Shown piece after piece: positions 1 to 9,331 of a DNA stretch of 64,000 bases (the first letter of the stretch is position 1; every line of letters begins with the position of its first letter). The translations under genes and the position numbers were made by a program. The notes below the pieces were generated by a model. It was not told where the DNA came from, ran no database searches, and saw only the letters and a list, made by a program, of their open reading frames with translations. This DNA comes from G963665975 sp963665975 (lineage in GTDB: Bacteria; Bacteroidota; Rhodothermia; Rhodothermales; Bin80), in assembly GCA_963665975.1 (NCBI GenBank), contig OY762508.1, positions 1,364,001 through 1,428,000 on the forward strand, read 5' to 3'.

Positions 1-1267
1 CACGGCTGCGACCGTTGGCATCACCTATGATATCAAGCGGGATGGCACGGTGGTCTTCGACGGATCGGAGGGATCTTCGCCTGCGCCGCAGCGGCAGAAT
101 ATCGTTCTTGTGGAAGGGTTGCAGTTTTCGGTACTTGGTCCGACGCCCGGGTTCAAGGATTTCCAGACGTCGGCCAATGCTGCCGGTCCGCTGGATCCTC
201 CGGACTATGGAGCGTTTGGCTGGGCAGGCTTTCCGGATCCGAGAGGACTGGGAGCTCCGGAGCGAGGCCGGCAGCAGTCGACCAACAACTCCCGCTGGGG
301 CTTCCATGCGGGCGGCGCCAGTTCCGGCTTGTTTGGTCCGAGATCAGATGGCTCCACATTCCTAGGTCGCTCTACCCGTGCGGGGTTGGATGTGATCGGC
401 ATCACCGACTACGAGATGCGCTTTACGCAGCGCTGTGTGGATGGCGTGGACGGGGTGTTGGCGCCTGGAGACTGTCTGGCCTGGCTGAGATTCCAGGGTG
501 GCGGTCTGGTCGAGGTGCCCTACGAGCTGTGGCAGACTGGGGTAAGCACGCCGGACGATCCGAGCGACGATATGCGTATGGTGCCTGTGCTGTTGGATGT
601 GAACGTGGAAGGGGTCTACGACATCGGTGGAGACCATGCAGGCTCTTCCTCGGATGACGATCCGTTCACGGACTGGACGTACTGGATGCGTCCGGAGGAT
701 GTCAGTCCGGGCGAGGCGGGGCATGATGCGTTCTTTAGAGGGGAGGGATCGGCTATTGAGGTGTTGGCGCGCACGGTGCTCGTTGTCCACAACGGGGGTT
801 CGGCGCCGCCGTACAATCCTTCTCTGCCGGAAACCGGAACGGTCTTCCGTCTGGTGACCAACAAGCCGAATCAGCCGGGGGATGTGTTCACTATGTCCAC
901 GGTCGGTATGGGAGCGCAGGAGCCGGATCAAGCCGCGAAAGTGGCGCGGCTGGACGACATCGGCATCGTGCCGAATCCGTACCGGGGCGCGTCGGAGTAC
1001 GAAGTGAGCCAGCTCTCAGACCAGGTGCGCTTCACGAATATGCCGGATGCGGCGACGATTCGCGTCTTCACGCTGAACGGGACGCTGATCAAGACGATTG
1101 AGAAGCAGTCTCCAGGTGTTGCGACGATTTCCTGGAACCTGACTACGGACCACAACCTTCCCATCGCCAGCGGCATGTACCTGATACACTTCGATGTCCC
1201 GAACGTGGGCACGAAAGTACACAAGTTCGCCGTGGTCAAAAAACGGATCCAGCTGAACGTCTACTAG
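1..1267 (+). CDS. C-terminal part of a large secreted protein with FlgD-like Ig domain (partial)
   Basis: The reading frame is open from base 2, so the true start lies before the window; about 420 residues are visible. The last ~90 residues look like the FlgD-type Ig/sorting domain common in secreted Bacteroidota/Rhodothermota proteins: an NPYRG motif after the linker, then VRFTNMPDAATIRVFTLNG, then an SGMYLIHF strand near the end. The upstream part is rich in Gly, Asp and Pro and I do not recognise a catalytic domain. A porV-like gene follows 70 bases downstream in the same direction. In type IX secretion PorV handles proteins with C-terminal sorting domains, so a functional pairing is plausible but inferred. 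The final basic segment differs from the classical T9SS ending. Confidence 0.75.
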   Translation, partial: TAATVGITYDIKRDGTVVFDGSEGSSPAPQRQNIVLVEGLQFSVLGPTPGFKDFQTSANAAGPLDPPDYGAFGWAGFPDPRGLGAPERGRQQSTNNSRWGFHAGGASSGLFGPRSDGSTFLGRSTRAGLDVIGITDYEMRFTQRCVDGVDGVLAPGDCLAWLRFQGGGLVEVPYELWQTGVSTPDDPSDDMRMVPVLLDVNVEGVYDIGGDHAGSSSDDDPFTDWTYWMRPEDVSPGEAGHDAFFRGEGSAIEVLARTVLVVHNGGSAPPYNPSLPETGTVFRLVTNKPNQPGDVFTMSTVGMGAQEPDQAAKVARLDDIGIVPNPYRGASEYEVSQLSDQVRFTNMPDAATIRVFTLNGTLIKTIEKQSPGVATISWNLTTDHNLPIASGMYLIHFDVPNVGTKVHKFAVVKKRIQLNVY

Positions 1268-1337
1268 GCAGGCCCACCCTGTGAGTCCGTCACTACGGTC
1301 TTGACATTTTTCCTGCAAAGCAAGGAGGATCATTCAA

Positions 1338-2408
1338 ATGAACGCACACAAGTACACAGCCTGGTGCCTCGCGCTGCTTTTCATGCTAGGGTTCGCTGCT
1401 GCTCCGGTCTTCGCGCAAGGCAGCGGTGGTGCGGGTACGAACCAAGCGGACCAGAACCGCATCGGAACATCGGGCGCCGTGGAATTGCTGGTGCCCGTTA
1501 CGGCTCGGTATACGGCGCTGGGTAATGCCACCACGAGCAGTCTGGCCGACATGAACGGTCTGGAAGCCCTGTACGCCAACCCTGCAGGGTTGACGAACAA
1601 TACGGGAACTACCGCACTGTTCAGTCGCCTGAACTACGTCGCCGACATCGGGGTTAACTATTTCGGCATCGGTCAGCGGATCGGCGAAAATAACCTGGCC
1701 TTTACTATTACGGCCTGGGATTTCGGAGACATTCCGCGTCAGACCGAGCTTAACCCGGAGATTACGGACGTAACCTTCGACGTCTCCTTCATCACGGCAG
1801 GTCTGAGCTATGCACGTTCGCTTACAGACCGTATCGCCGCCGGCGTGACGTTCAAACTGGTCAACGAGACCATCGACGACATGACCGCCACTGGAGTCGC
1901 AGTCGACGCGGGCATGACCTACGTGGTCGGCGAAACCGGATTGCGGTTGGGTGTGGCGCTGAAGAATATCGGCAACGAACTTCAGTACCAGGGCACCGGA
2001 CTAACGCGCCAGGTGCGACTTCCGGGCCAGCCAGGGAATGCGTCGAACAACGCGGTCGATATTCAGTCGGAGGCGATGCAATTCCCGACACTGCTGAATT
2101 TTGGCGTAGCCTACACGCGAAATCTGATGGCCGGATCCACCGTTACGGTGTTGGGTAATTTCCGGTCCAACAGCTTCGACCAGGATCAGTACAGCGGCGG
2201 TCTCGAAGTAGGTCTCCGGGATATGATCTATGTCCGGGGCGGCTTCGAATTGTCGCAAGATACAGACCTGACCTTCTACAAGGGGTATTCGGTAGGTGCG
2301 GGGCTCAACCTGATGTTATCCGGCACGCGCTTGACGCTGGACTACGCCATGGTTCCGACAGAGTACTTCGATGACCTCCAGTTCATCACCGCTTCGGTGA
2401 CCTTGTAG
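1338..2408 (+). CDS. PorV/PorQ-family outer-membrane beta-barrel protein
   Basis: This 356-residue protein has a signal peptide (basic start, hydrophobic core, cleavage after VFAQ). An N-terminal segment with TARYTALGNA and an EALYANPAGL motif, followed by alternating beta strands to a terminal aromatic/leucine strand, is typical of the PorV/PorQ (UPF0164-like) family. These are FadL-like barrels; PorV is the outer-membrane shuttle of the type IX secretion system, but many family members have no assigned role. The start is well supported by an AAGGAGG ribosome site at 1321-1327. It probably shares a transcript with the upstream secreted-protein gene and ends at a strong hairpin at 2465-2497. 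The assignment as true PorV rather than a paralogue is uncertain. Confidence 0.82.
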   Translation: MNAHKYTAWCLALLFMLGFAAAPVFAQGSGGAGTNQADQNRIGTSGAVELLVPVTARYTALGNATTSSLADMNGLEALYANPAGLTNNTGTTALFSRLNYVADIGVNYFGIGQRIGENNLAFTITAWDFGDIPRQTELNPEITDVTFDVSFITAGLSYARSLTDRIAAGVTFKLVNETIDDMTATGVAVDAGMTYVVGETGLRLGVALKNIGNELQYQGTGLTRQVRLPGQPGNASNNAVDIQSEAMQFPTLLNFGVAYTRNLMAGSTVTVLGNFRSNSFDQDQYSGGLEVGLRDMIYVRGGFELSQDTDLTFYKGYSVGAGLNLMLSGTRLTLDYAMVPTEYFDDLQFITASVTL

Positions 2409-2464
2409 GATAACTCAAGATTGTTATCAGACAGGCCTTACAGGCAGTCTGAAATGGTCGTGTA

Positions 2465-2497
2465 ACGGGGTGGCTTGCCATGTGCGGGCCACCCCGT
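2465..2497 (+). terminator. Rho-independent-type terminator after the porV-like gene
   Basis: A perfect 10-bp stem, ACGGGGTGGC pairing with GCCACCCCGT, encloses a 13-base loop 57 bases after the stop codon. Only a short T-rich stretch follows (TTTGTAATTG), so termination may be partial. Confidence 0.7.
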
Positions 2498-3061
2498 TTG
2501 TAATTGGGTGCTGATTGGCGCAGCTTTGCCAACGTTCAGACGGCCTTGCAGGCCGCGATCAAACCCGTAATCTACTAGCAGCTTCCTGGCGCCTTGTCCA
2601 ATCCAGGCGTCGAGACCACGATGCTCAGCCGGCGGGCACCTCTTTTCTATTGTAAGCACCCGTAAATAGCACGGGCTGCATCGCCGGGACATACGTCCCA
2701 TCGATCCACCTCACCTCTGTCCTTTCGAGCCAAACAATGACTGTCTGATCCTTCTGCTGTGCGTGGGCATCTGCAGGCTTCCACAAGCAGACGATCTCCG
2801 GTCCGGACACTTCTGCCGAATTGCCCTACTTCTGGCATACACCCATAGGAAAGCCTCATGTGTTCACCCAGGGACATACCCTGTCGCCATCAACATGTAG
2901 GCAGCACGTGTGCTCTGGAAATGATCCGGTTACTCTCGTCCTATCCGCTATGCCTTTCCCCAATAGGCGACTGTGCAGTTGGAATATTCACGCTTCAGCA
3001 GGCAGAGCCGCAATACTTAGATGCCATTGACACTTCCGCCGAGGACTGGTTAATAGACAAA
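2498..3061. other. Intergenic stretch with no supported gene
   Basis: About 560 bases lie between the porV-like terminator and the glnN terminator. Short minus-strand frames exist at 2438-2701 and 2625-2810 but they lack ribosome sites and recognisable domains. I see no RNA gene or repeat here. Confidence 0.5.
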
Positions 3062-3092
3062 AAGGCCTGCCCCGACGCTCGGAGCAGGCCTT
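3062..3092 (-). terminator. Rho-independent terminator of glnN
   Basis: Read on the minus strand, AAGGCCTGCTCC pairs with GGGGCAGGCCTT and is followed at once by a run of Ts (the AAAAA at about 3058-3062 on the plus strand). It lies 21 bases after the glnN stop codon. Confidence 0.85.
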
Positions 3093-3112
3093 CCTTCGAA
3101 GGGGTGTGTACC

Positions 3113-5302
3113 CTAGTGTACAAACAGCGTGTCGCGGTAGATAGGGAGCGTCCACAGGCTTTGCGGCACGACTCCCTCCAGCCCATCAACACTCTCCCGA
3201 ACGGCCTCCATGGCGGGGATTACATGATCTCTCTTGTGCCTGACCGCTGCATGCAAGTCATCCTGGTGCACGTTGTTCTGCTCACTGAGGTTGTCAATCG
3301 CTTCACGCAGCGAATCTATCAGCGTACGCACTTCTACGGCCGTTTTGTGGACGCCTGCTACCTCGTATCCTGCGCCACTGGCATTAACCGTTGTCTTGAT
3401 GAGGTCTGACAGGTAGGAAATGGCCGCTGGCAGCATGATCGTGCGAGCTATGGATTCGGCGGTTTCGGCCTCGGTGTTGATTGTGATTTCGTACTGCTCC
3501 AGGGCTACTTCAAGGCGGCTATGAACCTCATCCTCGCTCAATACACCGCAATTTGCAAAAAGCGCCAGGTTCTTGTCATTGGCGAATTCGCCGAGTGCGT
3601 CTACCGTGTTGCGCAGGTTCAGCAAGCCACGTCTTTCTGCTTCCTGGTGCCACTCCTCGGAGTAGTTATCACCCATAAACAGGATAGGTTCGGCCTCAGT
3701 TGCAACCTCACGAAGAACGCCAAGAACGGCGGTGCTAAAGACCTTCTCATCCGACGCATCCTTGCCATCGAGCGCTGCCTCAAGCATGTCAGCCATCTCA
3801 CTGAGCACATCGGCCACAATTACATTGAGTACGACATTCGGGAACGCCACGGACTGGGCGGAGCCTACGGCGCGGAATTCAAACTTGTTACCGGTGAAGG
3901 CAAACGGAGATGTTCTGTTGCGGTCGCCCGCATGACGTGGCAGGATCGGCAGAACCGAGGTGCCAAGCGACATTGCACCACCCTCCCTGCTTTCCAGTGC
4001 ACTCCCGCTTACGAGTTGCTCGTAGATGGCTTCGAGTTGCTCACCAAGTGACACACTCATTATGGCCGGCGGGGCTTCATTGGCACCCAACCGGTGATCG
4101 TTGCCTGCGGACGCCACCGAAATCCGCAGCAGGTCCTGGTGCTTGTGTACGGCCTGAATTACCGCCGTGCAGAAAAAGAGGAATTGTAGATTGCTATGCG
4201 GCGTATCTGTGGGCTCCAGCAGATTGAGTCCGGTGTCCGTCGCCATACTCCAGTTATTATGCTTGCCCGAACCGTTGATGCCTGCAAACGGCTTTTCATG
4301 CAGGAGACAGATCAGCCCGTAGCGCCGCGCTACCTGCTTCATGGTGGTCATGATAAGCTGTTGGTGGTCCGATGCCAGGTTGGCGTCTTCGAAGACCGGC
4401 GCGATTTCGTATTGGCTTGGAGCTACCTCGTTGTGACGAGTCTTGACGGGGATTCCCAGGCGGAACAGTTCCCGCTCCGTTTCGAGCATGTAGGCGAGCA
4501 CGCGCTCTGGAATCGTGCCGAAGTAATGGTCATCCAGTTCTTGCCCTTTTGGCGGCTTGGCGCCGAAGAGCGTCCTGCCGCAAGCCAGCAGGTCGGGACG
4601 CCGATAGTAGAACTCCTCGTCAATCAGGAAATACTCTTGCTCCGTACCGACGGTCGTATACACTTTGCCAGCCTCGACTCCAAAGATTCCAAGCACGCGA
4701 AGCGCCTCTTTGTTGAGGGTTTCCACGGAGCGCAGGAGTGGAATCTTGTGGTCCAGTGCTTCGCCGGTCCAGGACACAAACGCCGTAGGAATGGCGAGGT
4801 AGTTTCCGTTTCGGTTTTCCACGATGAACGCTGGCGATGATGGATCCCACGCCGTATACCCTCTTGCTTCGGCTGTAACTCGCCGACCACCACTCGGAAA
4901 GCTGGAAGCATCGGGTTCGCCCTGAATCAGCTCCTTGCCAGAAAAATTTACAGTCGCCAGGCCACCCCCCTGCGGAGAAATAAAGCAGTCATGCTTTTCG
5001 GCTGTGGCACCTGTCAGCGGCTGAAACCAATGCGTATAGTGTGTCGCACCATGCTCCAGCGCCCAGTCCTTCATGGCCTTGGCAACAATGTCGGCCACCG
5101 CCACATCAAGCGGGGCCCCATTTTCGATGGTTGCCATTATGCTCTTGAAGGCAAACTTGGGGAGGCGGCTCTCCATTTCGGCAATGCTGAAGGTTTTCTC
5201 GCCGAACTCTGCCTTGATGTCCATCGGATTCTGCCCTTTACCTCCGCCAAATGTCCGCGTCTTGGCGGCCGCAACAAGGTTGTAATCGTTTGTGGTGCTC
5301 AT
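3113..5302 (-). CDS. glnN: Type III glutamine synthetase (GlnN)
   Basis: Glutamine synthetase makes glutamine from glutamate, ammonia and ATP in the cytoplasm. At about 729 residues this is the long GSIII form, far larger than GSI (~450). Visible GSIII signatures are TVGTEQEYFLID in the first half (metal-binding Glu residues), NEVAPSQYEIAP, and FAGINGSGKHNNWSM in the active-site region; the C-terminal third is alpha-helical. The frame extends 12 codons upstream to a TTG at 5338, but the ATG at 5302 is preferred because an MSTTNDYNL start matches the usual N-terminal length and the extension is low-complexity. It is monocistronic, diverges from the sulfatase gene and ends at a strong terminator. 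GSIII is typical of Bacteroidota and some cyanobacteria. Confidence 0.95.
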   Translation of the reverse strand: MSTTNDYNLVAAAKTRTFGGGKGQNPMDIKAEFGEKTFSIAEMESRLPKFAFKSIMATIENGAPLDVAVADIVAKAMKDWALEHGATHYTHWFQPLTGATAEKHDCFISPQGGGLATVNFSGKELIQGEPDASSFPSGGRRVTAEARGYTAWDPSSPAFIVENRNGNYLAIPTAFVSWTGEALDHKIPLLRSVETLNKEALRVLGIFGVEAGKVYTTVGTEQEYFLIDEEFYYRRPDLLACGRTLFGAKPPKGQELDDHYFGTIPERVLAYMLETERELFRLGIPVKTRHNEVAPSQYEIAPVFEDANLASDHQQLIMTTMKQVARRYGLICLLHEKPFAGINGSGKHNNWSMATDTGLNLLEPTDTPHSNLQFLFFCTAVIQAVHKHQDLLRISVASAGNDHRLGANEAPPAIMSVSLGEQLEAIYEQLVSGSALESREGGAMSLGTSVLPILPRHAGDRNRTSPFAFTGNKFEFRAVGSAQSVAFPNVVLNVIVADVLSEMADMLEAALDGKDASDEKVFSTAVLGVLREVATEAEPILFMGDNYSEEWHQEAERRGLLNLRNTVDALGEFANDKNLALFANCGVLSEDEVHSRLEVALEQYEITINTEAETAESIARTIMLPAAISYLSDLIKTTVNASGAGYEVAGVHKTAVEVRTLIDSLREAIDNLSEQNNVHQDDLHAAVRHKRDHVIPAMEAVRESVDGLEGVVPQSLWTLPIYRDTLFVH

Positions 5303-5454
5303 GGAGAAAGTGGAAATTGGGTGAACAGTTGTAGACAAGCGAAAAAATACGTAACTCGCGATGCATTGTAACCGAGAAAATGCCTTTGATACAAGATTTA
5401 CAGGAAATGCATAAATTGAAAGGAATGAGTGCCCTCAAACCAAAAAAAGGATCA

Positions 5455-6897
5455 ATGCAAACGTCGTACGCCTTATTTTTTTCGTTATTACTCCTACCCG
5501 GCGTACTACCGCCGGAGGATGATCGGCCCAACATTTTGTTCGTTATTGCAGATGACTGGTCGTGGCTGCACGCTGGCGCCTATGGAGACACGGTGATCCA
5601 GACCCCCACGATTGACCGAATGGCCGGCGAGGGCGTGTTATTTGAGCATGCCTACGTGGCCTCCCCATCCTGTACGCCTTCGAGGGCGTCCGTGGTTACG
5701 GGCCAGTGGTTCTGGCGCCTGGGAGCAGGCGCTAATCTGTACGGCCCCCTGCCGCCCGAGCATCCCGTCTATCCCGATCTGTTGGAGGAGAGCGGATACC
5801 ACGTAGGCTACACGCGGAAGGGATGGTCTCCCGGCAACCTGGGAGCACGCGACCGCAATCCCGCGGGGGATCGGTACGCGTCGTTTGACGAATTTCTGGC
5901 GGCGCGTCCGGACAATCAACCGTTCAGCTTCTGGTTCGGAACACACGATCCACACCGCGTCTATGAAACCGGCTCTGGGGCTGCCAGTGGCATTGCGCTG
6001 GATGCCATCCAGTTGCCTGCAATCTTCCCGGACAGCCCTGAAGTGCGTGGGGACATTGCGGACTACTACTATGAGGTGCAGCGAATCGACACGGAGCTTG
6101 CAGTATTACTCGCGCGCATTGAAGAAATCGGAGAGATGGACAATACCATGGTTGTCATCACGAGTGACAACGGCATGCCGTTTCCGCGTGCGAAGAGCAA
6201 TTTGTACGACATGGGCGTACGTGTACCTCTCATTGTGTGGTGGCCATCCCGGGCGCCCGGCGGACGGATCGTCAGCGATTTTGTAAGCCTTACTGACCTT
6301 GCACCCACCTTCCTGGAAGCGGCTGAACTGGCTGTTCCAGAGAACATGACCGGTCGGAGCCTCTTGCACATCATGACGTCAGGCGGATCTGGCCGTATAG
6401 ACAGCACGCGGGCGCAGGTCTTTTTCGGAAAAGAGCGCCATGTTCCCTCCCAGGAAGCCCCGGATGGCGGAGGCTATCCTATGCGCGGTGTGCGAACAGA
6501 TGACTATTTGTATATCCGTAATTTTCGCCCTGACCGGTGGCCGTCCGGCACGCCGCACCACGAGCGCAGCTTTATCCAGCCTGCCTGGTATGCCGATACG
6601 GATGGCGGGCCGACCAAACATTACATGATCGACTATCACAACCGGGATTCGACGCACCATGCCTTGTTCGAACTCGCATTTGCGAAACGCCCCGGCGAGG
6701 AGCTCTACGATTTGAGGAAGGATCCTGATCAACTACGCAACGTGGCGGCGGACCCCGCCTATACGGCTGTCAAGCGTCAGTTATGGAACGACCTGCTCGG
6801 AACCTTGCAGACTACCGGCGATCCTCGCGTGCGCGGAGCTGGCGACATGTTTGACCTCCAACCCTACACAGGCGGCATCGTGCCTGTGAGGAAATAG
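5455..6897 (+). CDS. Type I sulfatase (arylsulfatase/alkaline phosphatase superfamily), exported
   Basis: This is a formylglycine-dependent sulfatase that hydrolyses sulfate esters, probably of polysaccharides, in the periplasm. The ATG at 5455 has an AAAAAAAGGA ribosome site and opens a short hydrophobic signal peptide; upstream ATGs at 5380 and 5425 would put a basic extension before it. From 5455 the protein has 480 residues. PNILFVIADD near residue 26 gives the metal-binding Asp pair. C73-T-P-S-R77 is the sulfatase signature, with Cys73 the residue to be oxidised to formylglycine. A second metal site, ITSDNGMP, lies in the middle. The C-terminal DPDQLRNVA segment is typical. Activity requires a formylglycine-generating enzyme, which is not in this window. 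The substrate cannot be told. Confidence 0.9.
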   Translation: MQTSYALFFSLLLLPGVLPPEDDRPNILFVIADDWSWLHAGAYGDTVIQTPTIDRMAGEGVLFEHAYVASPSCTPSRASVVTGQWFWRLGAGANLYGPLPPEHPVYPDLLEESGYHVGYTRKGWSPGNLGARDRNPAGDRYASFDEFLAARPDNQPFSFWFGTHDPHRVYETGSGAASGIALDAIQLPAIFPDSPEVRGDIADYYYEVQRIDTELAVLLARIEEIGEMDNTMVVITSDNGMPFPRAKSNLYDMGVRVPLIVWWPSRAPGGRIVSDFVSLTDLAPTFLEAAELAVPENMTGRSLLHIMTSGGSGRIDSTRAQVFFGKERHVPSQEAPDGGGYPMRGVRTDDYLYIRNFRPDRWPSGTPHHERSFIQPAWYADTDGGPTKHYMIDYHNRDSTHHALFELAFAKRPGEELYDLRKDPDQLRNVAADPAYTAVKRQLWNDLLGTLQTTGDPRVRGAGDMFDLQPYTGGIVPVRK

Positions 6898-6900
6898 CTG

Positions 6901-7719
6901 TCACCGGGCCTTTGGCTGTTTTTTCGTGGGCTTCAAGTAATGCTTGCGTGCATAGTCGGCATTAAACCCGACGGAAGTCCCCTCAACGGTAAGCCATGGC
7001 CAGGCGTCGTCCGGCATGGCAGGCTTTAGCGCTACCATGGCGAACGAATTGCACTGCTTTTTGAAGAGCATCGTAACGAGTTTGATGAACGGCCCTGCAA
7101 GCCTGATGGCCCAGAGCTTGCAGCGGCCTATCTTGTATTCTGCGGTTTCGTAGGGTAGGTTGAGTCCATAGAAGAATCGATACTGATGTCTGCCCACAGG
7201 ATTGAATGCTTTGATCACTTTCTTGAATTCCGCCTCCGTCCAGCGGTATATGTAATTCGGAATAGGAGTATTGTTGAGCCCTCCGTAGGCAAAATCATTG
7301 CCTACTACCGCTTCGATTTCATATTCGGGTGACAATCCCAAGCGATTGGCCAGGCGCATGAGCAGGCCATCGCGACTCTCGACGACGATTACGCCACATC
7401 GGGCTACGCGGTACATTTCCAGGAGGGCGCGATGGGGACTCTGGCAATGGTGTAGGCCATCGGCGACAAAGGCGACCTCAAAAGTATCGTCCTCGTAGGA
7501 TAGCGCCTGCGCGTCCTGGTATTCCCAATCATACGGGGCGAACTGGTCTTTTCGCATGCGGTCATCCAGATTAGTAATGACCACATTAGAGAAGCCGAGT
7601 TTTACAAACAGGTCACGCTCGGCGGCGCCCGCGCAGACTGCTAACACCGAGGTGGACGAGTCTATGATCGTGCCCCGAACGAGCGTGTTGAGCACGGATT
7701 CCACGAAGTGCGCACGCAT
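6901..7719 (-). CDS. Class I SAM-dependent methyltransferase (Methyltransf_11 type)
   Basis: The 272-residue protein has a Rossmann-type SAM-binding region: hydrophobic strand SVLAVCAGAAERD as motif I, VVITNLDDR as the acidic second strand, YQDAQALSYEDDTFEVAF as motifs II-III, and DGLHHCQSPHRALLEMYRVA as the post-motif helix, all typical of the Methyltransf_11 family. The substrate is unknown. The C-terminal half (from about residue 150) holds aromatic-rich segments and a basic tail ending KPTKKQPKAR. It converges on the sulfatase gene with only three bases between stop codons, so the pair may form overlapping transcripts. No operon partner is visible. Confidence 0.8.
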   Translation of the reverse strand: MRAHFVESVLNTLVRGTIIDSSTSVLAVCAGAAERDLFVKLGFSNVVITNLDDRMRKDQFAPYDWEYQDAQALSYEDDTFEVAFVADGLHHCQSPHRALLEMYRVARCGVIVVESRDGLLMRLANRLGLSPEYEIEAVVGNDFAYGGLNNTPIPNYIYRWTEAEFKKVIKAFNPVGRHQYRFFYGLNLPYETAEYKIGRCKLWAIRLAGPFIKLVTMLFKKQCNSFAMVALKPAMPDDAWPWLTVEGTSVGFNADYARKHYLKPTKKQPKAR

Positions 7720-7779
7720 TGACGCGCCGGTTCTGTGGGGGTTGTAAATACCACCTGCTCTGGCTCCGCCCGTATCCCG

Positions 7780-8583
7780 TTACGGCGCCGGGCTGTCAAC
7801 TTCCGCACCTTCCGGGCGCACAAAGAGCGTGGAGTCGGGGCTTGCCGCTTCTAGCGTCACGTTGCTGAACGAGACCCCTCCTCTGGCGTCGCCAAACTGT
7901 TTCCGCTCATCATCCCACTCGTACCACTGCAGTCTTCCCGGAAGCGTAAGCCCACCAACATCCTGCCACTCTTCATAGTGCAGTGCATTGTATGCTTCCG
8001 ACGGCTCTCCGCTGAAATAGGTCGCTGTGTACAGCACAAACTGCAATCTGTGCGTTTCCGGGTCGAAATGCGCGATATAGTAGTCGTCGGGCGAACCGCC
8101 GATTTCGGCATCGAAGGAGACCTTGACCGCATCGTATTCGGTGCTGTCTACGATAACGCGCCCCAGCACTTCGCGGTTGGTTCCTGGATCGGCAAGCACG
8201 AAAGGGATGCTGAAGAAGTAAAAGTATAGCCCGTTATAGAAACTCGGACTTCCTCCGAAGGCCTCCTTGTTGGGCGTAATCCAGACTTCAGTCCCATCGT
8301 AGCCGATCTCGAAATCCTCTGCAATTTGCAGCGTCATTCGTTTGTGCAGATCGATCATGTGGCGCTCGGTCTCTTCTCCGCGATGCATGTCATACACAAG
8401 CATGCCGTAGGACTGCCATTTTTCGATGCCTCCGTGCGCAGCGATGCCTCGGTCAAGCGCATCCTCCACATCCTCAACTATGGTTCCCTCGTCGGGAGCG
8501 ATTTCCTGCGCTGGCTGGCAGGCCGCAATTGACCAGCAGAACACAGCAAGTGCCACGATTCGCACGCCATCGAGACTTGTCAT
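7780..8583 (-). CDS. Lipoprotein of unknown function (DUF6503-like)
   Basis: From the ATG at 8583 the protein has 267 residues and begins with a lipoprotein signal (hydrophobic stretch, then SIAAC as lipobox), so it is probably anchored in the envelope. The sequence AAHGGIEKWQ near residue 50, followed by a beta-rich body with repeated LxxxxDxxE strands, resembles the DUF6503/LolA-like beta-sheet family found in Bacteroidota. No catalytic motif is visible. The frame stays open upstream through the tRNA gene, but those codons belong to the tRNA and are not a credible N-terminus. The tRNA-Pro gene lies 62 bases upstream in the same direction. Confidence 0.72.
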   Translation of the reverse strand: MTSLDGVRIVALAVFCWSIAACQPAQEIAPDEGTIVEDVEDALDRGIAAHGGIEKWQSYGMLVYDMHRGEETERHMIDLHKRMTLQIAEDFEIGYDGTEVWITPNKEAFGGSPSFYNGLYFYFFSIPFVLADPGTNREVLGRVIVDSTEYDAVKVSFDAEIGGSPDDYYIAHFDPETHRLQFVLYTATYFSGEPSEAYNALHYEEWQDVGGLTLPGRLQWYEWDDERKQFGDARGGVSFSNVTLEAASPDSTLFVRPEGAEVDSPAP

Positions 8584-8645
8584 AGTCGTATTGGATTGTC
8601 GTTGCACATGGCGCGTGTACAATAAAGTCACCTTTACTGCGCGAG

Positions 8646-8719
<74 letters not shown>

Positions 8720-8857
8720 AAGGAAACGCCGGTATACGCAGCGCCGGTGTGCAGGATCCGGCAACAGCCGTGCACCGTTGTGCCTTTGCACGCATCCCTG
8801 ATCCTGATTCCCGACTCTTCCTGGATCACTACAGAACGGATTGCGCTATCTTCCGGC

Positions 8858-9331
8858 ATGCACGTACTCAACTTTCCATGTTACGATTTCGCCATGCGCC
8901 GGGTCAGAGGTAAGCAGTTGATCCTTGACCCCTTGCGTAAGAAGTACGTGCCACTCACTCCGGAAGAATGGGTACGGCAACATCTTGTACAATACCTTCT
9001 CCGCGAGAAGGCCGTCCCGCAGTCCCTCATGACTGTGGAGCAGAGCTTCCTGTATCAAGGCATGCGCCGGCGCGCGGACCTTGTCGTGTATGATCGCAAC
9101 GGCCGGGCGCTCCTGGTAGCGGAGTGCAAGGCGCAGGATGTCCGGGTACACCAGGATACGTTCGATCAGATCGGCCGATACAACAAGACCATTCGTGCCC
9201 GGTACCTGCTGATCACCAATGGTCTGGACCATTATTGTTTTGTCGTCGATCACCAGGCGCACACGTATCATCGCCTGGATGACATCCCAACGTATGAAGC
9301 CTTGCTGGGGGCAATACGGCATAATGACTGA
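8858..9331 (+). CDS. Stand-alone HsdR-N-type (PD-(D/E)XK fold) protein
   Basis: This 157-residue protein matches the small type I restriction enzyme R-subunit N-terminal domain family (HSDR_N_2) that is widespread and usually single-copy in Bacteroidota. A PD-(D/E)XK nuclease core is visible: RRADLVV (Asp74), then a strand ending AEC with Glu89 and Lys91, then FDQIGRYN and a Gln/Tyr helix. No helicase or methyltransferase partner is next to it, so it is not an ordinary type I system; its role is unknown, possibly nucleic-acid maintenance. Its last 8 bases overlap the start of the next gene, so the two are translationally linked. The ATG at 8858 is chosen; an internal ATG at 8894 is an alternative. 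Confidence 0.8.
   Translation: MHVLNFPCYDFAMRRVRGKQLILDPLRKKYVPLTPEEWVRQHLVQYLLREKAVPQSLMTVEQSFLYQGMRRRADLVVYDRNGRALLVAECKAQDVRVHQDTFDQIGRYNKTIRARYLLITNGLDHYCFVVDHQAHTYHRLDDIPTYEALLGAIRHND

Noticed and set aside
2438..2810. Minus-strand frames looking like two pieces of one frameshifted gene
   Set aside because: No ribosome site, no recognisable domain, and the pieces do not form a family match I can name; probably chance frames.
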